From positions 55,383,278-55,447,277 of the forward strand of contig CM055100.1 in NCBI GenBank assembly GCA_029204225.1: 64,000 nucleotides of DNA, read 5' to 3'. Shown here piece by piece: positions 13,247 through 24,139 of this stretch (positions are counted from its first letter, which is position 1; each line of letters opens with the position of its first letter). The stretch comes from Diphasiastrum complanatum (taxonomy: Eukaryota; Streptophyta; Lycopodiopsida; Lycopodiales; Lycopodiaceae). Both the position numbers and the translations under genes were made by a program. The notes under the pieces were generated by a model. It saw only the letters and a list, made by a program, of their open reading frames with translations. It was not told where the DNA came from and searched no databases.

Positions 13247-13681
13247 ATGATCCTACCAAGGCCCATTCTTCCATTCTTGTCCCTTAGCGATATCGGAGAC
13301 GTAATGGATCTCAGAGAAGATGAGATATTATCTCTTATGTCAAGAATGATTTCTGAATTTAATGACTTTATTGACTTTGATGATGACGACCTCATAGATG
13401 GCATCGACTATGAGGACCAAGAAGAATGGGCAAGTGGCACATATGCCCTTCAAAGGATGCTATCTGAGAGCAGGGCATATGAGGCTAATATGTTGAGTGA
13501 GGAGGAGTTTTTGGCTTTTCAGAAAAAGCATCCGCTAGCTCTTATATATACTATTCCACTTGACCAGCAATCGACCATTATTGTTGGTCACAATTTAGAA
13601 GTTGCTGGTGTGATCCAAGCTGATGAGGAGGATTTGGTAAGTACACTGTCTCACAAAAATCGTTTACTACTTAATGTGTAA
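13247..13681 (+). CDS. Unrecognised acidic 144-codon open frame
   Basis: ATG at 13247, stop at 13679-13681. The predicted protein is strongly acidic: residues about 38-64 are dominated by Asp and Glu (for example DFDDDDLIDGIDYEDQEE), followed by a mixed helical part and a C-terminal half with IIVGHNLEVAGVIQADEED. No signal peptide, membrane segment or known motif was seen. An in-frame stop lies just upstream and open coding-like text continues before it (TTDEVLGDVEEARQAQ), which suggests that this is the 3' part of a longer, broken frame. It may belong to a transposable element. I do not recognise the family. Confidence 0.3.
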   Translation: MILPRPILPFLSLSDIGDVMDLREDEILSLMSRMISEFNDFIDFDDDDLIDGIDYEDQEEWASGTYALQRMLSESRAYEANMLSEEEFLAFQKKHPLALIYTIPLDQQSTIIVGHNLEVAGVIQADEEDLVSTLSHKNRLLLNV

Positions 13682-14229
13682 CTGATGATTGATCTGCTAG
13701 TTTGACTAACTCTTGTAGGAAATCATTCGAGTTGAGGCCTTTGCTAGCAGGCATGGATGATTGAGAGAGAGACAAGGTGGAAGATAGAAGGATGTCTCAT
13801 TGGCTCATTACTTGAAATATTTTGTAAATATCAAAATTTGTATTCTTCATGAAAGGTTTTTTGTGAATGCGAGAATCTTAATCATGGCCATTAAGGCCCT
13901 ATCTTTTTTTGCCCAAGGTATCTAAAAAATACATATAAAATCATTTTTGTCAAAAGAGATGTTGCTCTTAAAGTGTTCAATAATGTGCCAGAAAATGTTC
14001 CTAGGAGATCATCTGCTCTGGCAAATCTATCAAGATATATAGATCTGAGCAAAAGGAGATCCATTCAATTTTTGGATCCGTATGATAGGAAAAATTGCTT
14101 CATGACCACACAGCAAAAATTGTCCTTAGATACAATGCAAATAAATTATTGTACTCTTTTCCATTTAATGTATGTAAAATTTGAGAATTTTTTATCACAT
14201 GCGTTTGATCTTTATTGAATGTCATCAAT
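13682..14229. other. Unassigned AT-rich sequence
   Basis: No coding or RNA gene was supported. A short open frame at 13973-14218 has no recognisable content. Confidence 0.35.
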
Positions 14230-16654
14230 CTAGTTTTGGCTTATGAATTTACATGTTTTTTTGAATCTTTGATATTCAGTTGATCTTTTTGTGTATCGAA
14301 CTTGAGCCCGCCTATAAAACCATTGGAATAGTTGAATGATGTAACTATTTTTTGAGGATGTTCCACCATGTTGTGTATCTCGATGAAATGTTGCTCTTGC
14401 CTGCCAATGTGATTTCTCCATTCCTTGTGAGGACCATATACTCAAATTGCCATACTTTTTTGCAAAAATGATGCATGATGCCTTAGTATGTGCTGCAATA
14501 TCAAAAATTTATGCATTGATTAGAAAAATATGCATTTAGAATCTATCAAGCAAGTTATACTAAAATTATAAAATTGTAAGATATTGTTCAAATGTATCCA
14601 ACCATGTAGTGGGTAATGTGATCTGAGCCCCAAGCCACCTGAACTGCATCTACAAACTCTATTGTTGTTTTCTCCAATAGGAGTGCATCTGCATATGAAA
14701 TTGTGTCTTTTATAAGCACTTCAACCATATTATCGAGCTTTTTCCAAACTTCAATCTTCTTTGCCCTTCTTGTTCCTTTATCTTCAAAGTCTTGTGTTGC
14801 AAAATAACATCTTTCCAAACCAAGTATTGAATTTTAGACGACTCTTTAGAATGATTTGATAAAAATTGACGAGCTTTGACTCATCCTTTGCTAGGTTTAC
14901 TGGGTACGTATTGATTTCCTGTTTTTCCCAAAAGCTTTTCATCTTTTTGTATTTTAACATGTCCTTTATGAAGGCCCGCTTTTGACAACACTTCCTATAA
15001 TCGAGCTATTGCTTGTTTTGATGCTGACTCTGTCTTAGTATTCCATGCAAACAAAATATGAAAGTATATTAATATCTCTATGATCCTCACCTCTCCATGA
15101 AGTGTGCAAATATGAACATTCTATAAAGGAATTGGTAGAACTGGTTTCCAGTTGAGATCTTCAATATCTCTTGAAACTCTTGTGCTCCTTGAAATGTCAT
15201 TTGATGATTTCATACAATATAGACATGGATGTTTTGAATTTGCTCAATGAGATACATTGAACATACATTTCAATGACTTCAAGTCTCTAGCTAAATGACA
15301 TTCCACAAAAAATATGCCTCTGTCAAGAACACTAAGTACTTTGCCATTCATATGATCCTTTATGATATCTGGATAACTTGTTTTGCTAAAAATCCAGAAA
15401 AGAACATCGTGATCCTCTTTGATAACCTGCCCAACATATGGAATCACAAGTTTTTATATATTCAAAACAATTACCAAAAGAAATTGCACATGAATAATAG
15501 CCTTTTTTACCTGAAAACATGCTAGCCACAATATGTTGTTTTTTGATTGCACACTGAAGTTGAGATCCCTTGAGTTTGTTGCATTGTTCAATGCTCCATT
15601 CATGAGAGTAATACTTACTCTTTCTAACTTTTGTCCTGTTATAACTTCCGATTCATCTAGCTTGACCATCAGAATAAGTTTGCTCATACTTGTCGCGGCA
15701 TGCCAACTAGATCGTTGAGGAGGTATGTAGAAGTGCATTGAAGACCTGCCATAAGTTGTTGTCCTGGAAGAAAACCGCCTGCTGACCTGTATGAGAGGAA
15801 GAGAGCGCTGCCTTCGCTGGTCTTACTAGAAAACCCTGCGACTAATGCCCGAGATGGCTGGAGGTGCATTTGTGGCTTGCCGCCTTCTAACTAACGTGGA
15901 GAAGAGCCTCTCTTCGCTGCCCTGAGAAAATGCGAAGAGAGAGAGAAGAAGTGCGAAGGTTGCCCTTGAAGAAGTGCGACAGCTGTCCTTAAGCAATGCG
16001 AAGGTGTCGAAAGGTAGAAAATCCCAAAAAATGCGAAGGTGAGAGGCTCTGGCTGCTTCCGAGGTAGGCACTAAAGAATGAACGAGGCTCCGAAAATCCC
16101 GAATAGTGTGAAATGTGCGACAATGGCCCTTCAGATTTTTAAGATTTAGCAATAAAAAGCCAAAATCATTAACAAATTGTTGAAACCAGGTCACCACAAT
16201 ACTAACACTTGTAATATTATATAATCTCACTATAAATCTCAATAAATGATTCAAATCCACAAATAAGTTGTTGGTAGAATCATATGACAAATTGCCAGAA
16301 TGTAAATCTCATTGATGTGAAAAGGGATTCCAATGACTTTTTGCATACCTTATTCAATACATCTCTCTCCAATCTTATCTGAAAAGGGCGAGGAATGAAA
16401 ATTTTTCTTACATGCAATTGTCCAAAAGCCTCTTTAATAGTTTTAAATATACTGGCATATGCCTCCCTACTAATACCTGAGAAATTACATGCTCTCTGAA
16501 TTAACGTTTGGTCGATAACCTTACTAACCTCGCTCATCAAAGCCTCAGTGACCTTGGACTTGATTTGAGAATATCGATTATTGTCCAATAAAGACTTTGT
16601 GGACTTGGTTGTCAATACTAAACTCAATGATTTTTTGATCATGTAATTGTCCAT
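14230..16654 (-). pseudogene. Long decayed coding stretch of unknown family
   Basis: Fragments on the - strand in descending order read as successive parts of one protein broken by stops and frameshifts. 16280-16654 includes ACNFSGISREAYASIFKTI and a KIFIPRPFQIR-like segment. 16180-16290 has STNNLFVDLNHLLRFIV. 15454-15738 and 15244-15447 follow (IFFVECHLARDLKSLKCMF). A C-x2-C pair (CLYC) lies at 15214-15225 after SKHP, and VHICTLHGEVRIIEILIYF lies at about 15063-15120. 14588-14818 has KIEVWKKLDNMVEVLIKDT and ends AWGSDHITHYM. 14230-14445 ends with GMEKSHWQARATFHRDTQ. The total would be near 700 residues. I recall broadly similar uncharacterised repeat proteins from mosses and other early land plants, but cannot name a family. 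A dispersed, possibly mobile, origin is inferred from the decay and setting. Confidence 0.5.
15740..16130. repeat. GCGAAG-rich insertion inside the unknown coding remnant
   Basis: The decayed coding stretch is interrupted by a more GC-rich block with repeated words AATGCGAAG, GTGCGAAGG and GTGCGACAG (about 15930-16040). The flanks resume the coding pattern of the host frame. It looks like a separate small insertion, but no target duplication was identified. Confidence 0.35.
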
Positions 16655-16660
16655 CTCAGA

Positions 16661-17179
16661 TGCTCATTTGCAACCAATGTTGATTTGCAAATGATTATGA
16701 AAATCAACAAACCCAAATAGGCTACATAATAAATGTCATGCTACTTCACAAAACAAATATAAAATGATTCAAATCAAATCCTTACTTGAATGCTTGAATC
16801 TTTTTTTTCTATTGGCCTCCATTTAGCAAAAGTCCATCAATGTCCTTCAGAATTCTTTTTCGCTTGTTTCTTTTTTATTTCTTATCTAGTATACAAGTTT
16901 CTTCTTTTAACTGGTCATTTGATATACGTAATGTCTGAACAAATTGTCGGAGCTAATCATTGCTTGCATTCAAATTTAACATAATATTATATAAACATCC
17001 ATTATATTCTTTTGTTTGTAATAATGCGGTCTCTTTTTTTCTATAGTTATCAAGCAAACCATTTACCATACATTCTAAACTCTAAATTTCCTGAACCGAG
17101 TTTGCAACACCATAAGTCCTCAATCTTTCACAATAATCTAGTAAACCATTTTGTCCTTCACACAAAAACTTTATTAACT
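16661..17179. other. Unassigned AT-rich sequence
   Basis: No gene or element was recognised. Confidence 0.35.
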
Positions 17180-18008
17180 GTGTGATGGATTGGAATTGTG
17201 GAGCTTGAATCAAGCTCGAATCCAATGGATACAAACTCCTGTTAATTCACAAATCATAGTTCTTTCTTTGGTTGATTATGTGAAGATTACTAAAATATTA
17301 TGTTCCTATCTCGAGTTTGGGGTCATGTCCATGGTGATTTCCACTAAAATTCATGCTGTACATAAAAGGAGTGTGAACTGAGCACATATCCTTCTAGTGT
17401 AGTTCGGATTTGAGTTAGATAGGTTCAACTATGATGACATGCAGATGTTTAGATAGCATGCAAAGTTTTACTGTATCCATGCAAGCCACATGCAATCAGT
17501 GCATGCAACATGCAAAGTAGTTTCTGTGATCTACACATGTCTAGGCAGTTTTATGAGTTGACATGCAGTACATGCAACATCGATGCATGCAGTTACACAT
17601 GTGGATCTATGGTAGGTGAATTAGTTCAATTAAGTGGACTTTCCATGCAACTCCACTGTAGGAATTCGAGTCTCTCTCATGTAGGGAAAGCTCGGCATGT
17701 TTTGCCAGATTGTGAATATTGAGATTTTGGTGTTTTGGACTCATTCTCTCTCTGCCCGAGTTTTCTATGCTTGATTTTCTCTCTCTACCCGAGAGCAGCC
17801 TCTTGTTGCCATACTGAACACTTAGAATTATTTCTGACATTCATTTCTCATAGTGAAGAGTTAGATTTTTTCATCATATGTATGCCATTGTGCTCTTGCC
17901 TTGAATTTTTCAAGCATACTGTTCTTTGATCAATCTTGTGCAATCACAACACCTCAGTAAGATCCTGTAGGGTGTGTAGTGAAGTTCACATGTGCTAAAA
18001 ACTTCACA
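17180..18008 (+). repeat. Copia LTR, left edge uncertain
   Basis: The right edge is firm: the stretch ends AACTTCACA directly before a tRNA-Met primer site. The left edge is a guess based on TGTGATGGATTGG near 17180; a shorter LTR is possible. The LTR carries a dense cluster of CATGCA words (separate entry). A Copia gag-protease remnant follows in the same orientation, so this is its 5' LTR. No 3' partner was found within the window. Confidence 0.5.
17438..17649 (+). promoter_or_regulatory. Cluster of ten CATGCA (RY-type) words in the LTR
   Basis: CATGCA occurs ten times between 17438 and 17649, sometimes as GCATGCA. CATGCA is the core RY element bound by plant B3-domain factors of the ABI3/FUS3/LEC2 group. 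Binding here is inference. The density is far above what the window average would give. Confidence 0.45.
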
Positions 18009-18020
18009 TGGTATCAGAGC
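18009..18020 (+). other. Primer-binding site, initiator tRNA-Met type
   Basis: TGGTATCAGAGC follows the LTR end CA. It fixes the 5' LTR of the Copia element whose gag starts near 18762. Confidence 0.8.
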
Positions 18021-18761
18021 TTTATGCTTTGAAGAGGTGAGGGTGTATACATCAGATCATCAGTGTTTTTGCTTGCAGGAACTCGGATTTTGGAGACGGA
18101 TTCAAATTCGTTGAGAAACAAGCAATCCGTGGAGTAAGTGGATTAAATCAAGGCTGATTTGATCCAGCGGAGCTCTGTACGGACAAAGAGCTCACACGTG
18201 TGAAATCAGCCCTCATTAATGAGTGCTACTTCACAAAGAATGATCCAAATTTGATGTTCTATTGCTTGTTGGATAGGTATTGGAGAGTAGAATGTGTTGC
18301 TCTTGTTTCTCAATCAATTTGATTTGTTTTTAGGAGAGTTTTAGGCAATCAAAGAGTTTGAGAGATTACTCAACTCGTGGGATATGCCAAAGTGAACACA
18401 CATATGTCTTTTTCACCATTTTCATCAATTTTCACTGGATAGAAGTGAGTGTTCTGAGGTTTTTGCTTTTCATTTCACACATATTACTGTGTTTGAGTTG
18501 CAAGTAAGTTCCTAGAGAGTTTATCAATACTTTGAAACTCGTGGGAGAGATAGACTTCTTGCTTGCATGTGCTTCTTCTTTTGTGACTGAAGCAAGGTCC
18601 AAATTCAAGATAGATTGATTTTCTACATTGAGAATTTGTTCTCACATCTGTTGCTAGATTTCATAGGGTGGATTAACATCTGTGTTAGATCCTAGATTGA
18701 GATAGCAAGCAACATCCTTTCAACTCAATTTTTATCATTACTAGAATTTCTCACCAAGAAG
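18021..18761 (+). other. Copia 5' leader
   Basis: Non-coding leader between the primer site and gag. No internal gene was seen. Confidence 0.5.
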
Positions 18762-20420
18762 ATGTCTTCATCTGGTTCACATTTCTTAGAGCACAGTGAG
18801 AGATTAACATCTTCCAATTATGCAATGTGGAAGATCAGAATGGAATCATTGTTGATTCTACAGGATGTAATGGATATTGTGAGTGGAGCTGAAGAAGAAC
18901 CTGCTGCACCTAATGAAACTGTAGCATTCCACAAAAGAACCAAAATTGTCCTTCATTAAAAAAATGAATGTTACCAATGAAGTGTTAAGAGAGATCAGTA
19001 CATGCACCACTGCCAAGGAAGCTTGGGATACTTTAAAAAACAATCTATGAAATAAAAAATACTTCTAGATTGCTTACACTTAGAAACCAAATATTTTTAA
19101 GCTATCAAAGAGTAGATGAGAGTGCTTCATCATATGTCATGAGAGTTAAGGAACTTCATCAAGAGTTAGCTGGTATTAGTGATGCTCTTAAGAACATTGA
19201 ACTTGTTCAAGTAGTCCTAAATGGACTTAGAGATGAGTATGGCAATATTGTGCAGACTTATGCTATCAGAGAGGATCTTCCATCCTTGGAGACACTGCAA
19301 GGTGTTCTCATTGCTGAAGAAAGCAGGCAAGAGAACAAGATGCTGAGGATCAACAGACTTTCATTGAAAGATGGTAGAGATGACAAAGCACTCTTCATTA
19401 GAGACAAGTCAAGAGGCAAGGGCAAAGGACAACAACACTTCAAGAAGGACAAAGCCAAAGAAGGTGGTGAGGACCAGTCCTCACAAGCTGCAACATCCAG
19501 TGGCAAGAAGAAGCTGTCAAAGGTCAAGTGTTTTTTCTGTGGCAAGAAAGGACACTATGCATCAAACTGTTTCAAGAAGAAGAACCAATCTAAGCAAGCT
19601 AACCTTACTAATGATGATGAGTGTGAGGGTGTAGAGAGTGAAAGAGAGGATTCATTAATGATGTCTACTTTTTCATCTTTTCCTTTTAAGAATGAAGAAG
19701 TCTGGTGGATAAATAGTGGGGCTAGTTCCCATATGTCTAGTTCTAGGAACTCTTTCACTAATCTCATGCCATATCTAGGTGCAAAAAGGTCAATCTATAC
19801 TGCTAATAATGTAGAGTGTAGGATTGAAGGAATAGGTAGCATTCCATTGCATGCATCATCATCAAAATCTTTTTGCTTACATGATGTACTGTATGTACCT
19901 AGATTGACTAAGAATCTCATTAGTGTAGGACAATTGTTTGATAGTGGATTGGATGTCAAGTTTCAAGTTGACAAGTGTATAATCTCAACAGAAAATGAAG
20001 TTATTGCTAGAGGATCTAGAATTGGTAAGTTGTACAAACTAGATTCTAGGGAGAGTGCTAACATTTCGTGTGAATGTGCAAAAGCCATTAGGCTAGAAGC
20101 TTCTCTGCCTAAAGAATTTTGGAGAGAGGTAGTTGCATGTGCAAACTATCTTTGTAATAGGCTTCCAAATCTTGCAATAGGAGGAAAGACACCATTTGAG
20201 ATGTTGTATAAGAAAAAGCTCAAGGTAGATCATCTTAGGATTTTTGGTTGTGTATGCTTTGTGCATGTGCCTCTAGAAACTAGGAAGAAGGAAAATCCTA
20301 GTGCAGTAAAAGGAATTTTTGTAGGATATGCATCCACAAAAAAACATACAGGATTTATTTGCCCTCTACTGACAAAAATGTTGTTAGTAGAGATGTGATC
20401 TTCCATGTAATTTAATTTTC
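18762..20420 (+). pseudogene. Copia gag-protease with integrase tail, internally deleted
   Basis: ATG at 18762 starts gag (SNYAMWKIRMESLL, the UBN2-like N terminus). A stop at 18957 and frameshifts interrupt it, and gag resumes in an open frame at 19070-20398. That frame holds a CCHC knuckle (CFFCGKKGHYASNC, near 19530-19572) and the protease site WWINSGASSHM (near 19705-19735), where the catalytic Asp is Asn. It continues with LHDVLYVPRLTKNLISVGQL up to GKLYKLD, then jumps directly to the C-terminal integrase region (SLPKEFWREVVACANYLCNRLP, then HLRIFGCVCF, then GIFVGYAS). The integrase zinc finger and catalytic core are missing, so this is a deletion derivative. The frame ends just before the usual SRDVIFHE-like motif. 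Confidence 0.85.
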
Positions 20421-20610
20421 TATGTTACAACTTGGGAATTCACCCAAGTGCAAACTTTCTAGGAAAGGGGGGTCTAGTATATCATATGTCCATCTTATCT
20501 TGTATAAAAATCATCAATTCCTAGGCTCTTTTTTCTAGGGGTTGCCCATCCCCAATCACGGCGGAGAAGATCCAAAGGGGTGATCAATCCCTCGGCTCGT
20601 CCCTAGTTCT
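20421..20610. other. Junction sequence after the Copia fragment
   Basis: No recognisable reverse transcriptase follows the integrase tail. The text is unassigned. Confidence 0.3.
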
Positions 20611-20728
20611 TTATAGACACCCTTGGGCCTTCAGTGTAGACTTATGAAAAAGCATTCATTATAGACTCCCTTGAGACTTCATTGTAGACTTATGAAAAAG
20701 CCTTCATTATAGACTTGAAAAAGCCTTC
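20611..20728. repeat. 48-bp tandem repeat, 2.5 copies
   Basis: Units start with TTATAGAC at 20611, 20659 and 20707. Each full unit contains CTTGRGRCTTCA and GTAGACTTATGAAAAAG. The third copy is partial. Confidence 0.8.
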
Positions 20729-21260
<532 letters not shown>

Positions 21261-21595
21261 TATTGCATTGATGTAGGATGTAGTGCATCAACACAAGAAA
21301 TCTTCTCTTTCTCACATGCCCTTTACTTTCGGCTTAGAAGTAAGGGGTTCAACAAAACGTATTTGTGCAAATTTTCAAATTGGAATGACTTTTAAATCTT
21401 GCATCAGTTTCATGAGTGAAAAGGAGAAGTAGCTCACTTTTTTGCTTTTCATGTTACCTGTGCCATTTAGGATAAGAATTTTTGAGCTACTATTTCTGAA
21501 AATTGAATTAGAAGGAAAGAAATTTATCAAAGCCGAGAATGGGGGTGGATGCATTTATGCTACTAGCAAGTTGGCCAAAAATCATTATTCGCTAT

Positions 21596-21600
<5 letters not shown>

Positions 21601-21626
<26 letters not shown>
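21601..21626. repeat. (CA)13 microsatellite
   Basis: A pure CA repeat of 26 bases. Confidence 0.95.
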
Positions 21627-22039
21627 TTCACAATCCAACTGAAATTCCTTCATGAATGGGTGCGACTAGCTTGATTCAACTAGTTCCACATTATGGATAA
21701 GTTTGTGATTTTGTTAGCAATATGAAAACATGCAACTTAATATTTTATACATAGTATATGCGAAGGCCTCATTTTTGGTGCCTTGAGTAACAATTCTACC
21801 TCACAATAGAAATAATATTACCTTCATGCAAATATCTACGTCATGGTGATATAAGACCTAAGATCTAAAATTGAATATGAAGATAACTTGAAGCTTTCAA
21901 TCATATTTGGCTATGCTTTCCAACAAAGGAACATATACCACATACACTTGCCTCAAGGATTATAAAATCTGAGGTTGACACTATATAATCTAGGTGAATC
22001 CATTCAGTCATGAGCATGTCAATATCGTTGCTAGCATTC
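21627..22039. other. Unassigned sequence
   Basis: No gene supported. It lies between the CA repeat and the Copia RNase H fragment and could contain decayed reverse transcriptase text that I could not read. Confidence 0.3.
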
Positions 22040-22536
22040 TTGTTAGCTACAATAGTTGTTTAAGATGCAAGATTGCAAGCATGTAGAAACACCAATGGAG
22101 CAAGATGTAAAAGTGCTCAATAAAGGCGATGAAGGATCCTTCATGGACATCATTCTTTATAGGCAACTTATAGGCTCATTGATGTGGATTACCACTACTA
22201 GACCTGATTTATGCTTTAGTGTGTGAACATAGGCTAAGTCAATACATGCAAGATCCATTGATCATACATTGGAAAAGTGCAAAAAGGATCTTGAGATATC
22301 TCTCAGGCATTCTAGATCATAGAATTCTCTATAGAGAAGATATGATTGATTTGCATGCCTTTAGTGACTCGGATTTTGCAGGTGATAAGAGGGATAGAAA
22401 GTCCACAAGTGCCTATGCAACATTCATTGGTGGAGGAGTTTTTTCATGGTTGTCAAAGAAACAAGAAACCATCTCACTTTCTTCCACCGAGGCCGAGTAC
22501 AAAGCTCTCACAACAACTACACATATTGTTATGTGA
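22040..22536 (+). pseudogene. Copia reverse transcriptase end and RNase H fragment
   Basis: The translation around 22060-22210 gives words such as GSFMDIILYRQLIGSLMW and TTTRPDLCF, the stretch that joins RT to RNase H in Copia. The frame at 22219-22536 continues WKSAKRILRYLSGILDHRILY, ending with the RNase H motif FSWLSKKQETISLSSTEAEYKAL (split here: FSWLSKKQETIS and LSSTEAEYKAL). It is likely to be the 3' part of the same element as 18762-20420, with most of RT lost, or a second copy of that family. Confidence 0.8.
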
Positions 22537-22540
22537 CTGG

Positions 22541-24139
22541 TGTAAAATTACCCCACTCCCCCACTTGTGAATCCCAAGTTACTGGTCTCTTCAAAAGATT
22601 CATATTTGTTTACTCCTCAAGGGGTTGACGGGAAGAATGGGTTAGGCTGCTGCTAAAAGTCCTCTTCACATGTAACCCATAACCCCTTGCTGATGTCATC
22701 CCTTGGAGCACACCACCCATGCTCACACGTCGTCATCCATTTTCTATGCGTTTCACCCACAACCTGCCATATTAGATCTATTGGCCAAAGATCTGCGTCT
22801 CCCACATTCCTCATAACTTGTTGAATAGGTCAAGAAGGTTGGAGATCTCCCAAGTGAGAAGAAAAGATAAATGGTTGGAGAGTCACGGGTTAGCCTTTCT
22901 ATGGGTCCATGTGAAAGCATCAGGTTGACTTGTTCTTGTGACGTCAAGAGTCTTTGCTCCTTTTACTTCACAGTCTTCGGAATAGCAATCAGCTCAGGTT
23001 ATCCCGTACTACTGAATGAGAAAAGATCACAAGAACAAATATTAATGCTTAGTTTAAGAAATCTCCAAGCTAAGCCAGATAATAGTCATGACACATTTAA
23101 GAATTGATAGTGTAAGTTTTTGCAGAAATGTTAGTGTTGAGAGTAGGTAAGTGTAGACGTCTCGTTACCTTTGACTGATCATTGATTTCTCTCTAGAGTA
23201 TTGGCTTACTGCTGCTAATTTTTTAAGATGTATATGCTTCTGCGCATAGTTTCTGTTTTGATTATGTGCCTGCTTGCCATTTTCTTAACTAGGCTTAGGG
23301 GAAGGGTTTATGGTCTATTGTTCACGACATTCATATCCAGCGCATTCTGGTTGAAATTAAGACAATCCTAATTCATGAGTGTTTTAATAAAGAGCTTTTC
23401 GAGCTCCAATGGAGTTTACAGTTTGTCACTCTCTTGTCTAGATTGAGGGTTGAGGGTTAAGGGTTCAACGTGGCTAGATTTAGATCCTATGTGTACTGGC
23501 TGCATCAAAAAACAATCCTTATAAATGAATACCAAGGTTTTAAGAAAGAGTTTCTTTTGCATAACCTAATCATGTTAGGAACAAATGGAGCTCCTGTAAT
23601 TTTTATAGCAGATTTTTCTTCTCTTTTATGTCATGTTTGTGCAATTGGACTAGATCGAGACACAGAATACAGAAAAAGAGCTCTCCATCAACATGCCACT
23701 TATTGGAGGACTTCTGAAATCTCATTTGAGATTCTAGTATTAAGCTAATGGCCCTTACTCCACCTACAGTTATGAAGTTACCATCAACTTAGTTCTGCAT
23801 ATCTTTAGGGAAAAGAATTATACTGAAGTGTGATTTTGTGCCTCACTTACAATTCAATGTCCCCCTAGTTTCAGCTATCCTAAAGGAATGGGGTCTCATT
23901 TTATGAGCCTACTTTCTCCTTCTCCTTGTTGCATTTCAAATTGTTGGGTACGTGCACTCTATGTACTTGTAAAGATTGATGTCTTATCCTTGCATGGTGT
24001 GGTTCTTTTGTTCCTTTTTTGAACTATTTGACATGATTCCTGTCAGCACACCTTCTGCTCGTTTCCTTTTAACTAGTGGGAACTATGGTTGAGTGGTGTT
24101 CGTAAGCATCAAAGGTGATGTGTAACATAGAAAGAAAAC
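22541..24139. other. Unassigned sequence
   Basis: No supported gene. An open frame of 92 codons at 23470-23748 (+) has no recognisable motif. The 3' LTR expected after RNase H was searched for by eye and not found. Confidence 0.35.

Noticed and set aside
23470-23748. 92-codon open frame on +
   Set aside because: No domain, no neighbouring exon signals, and composition like the surrounding AT-rich DNA.
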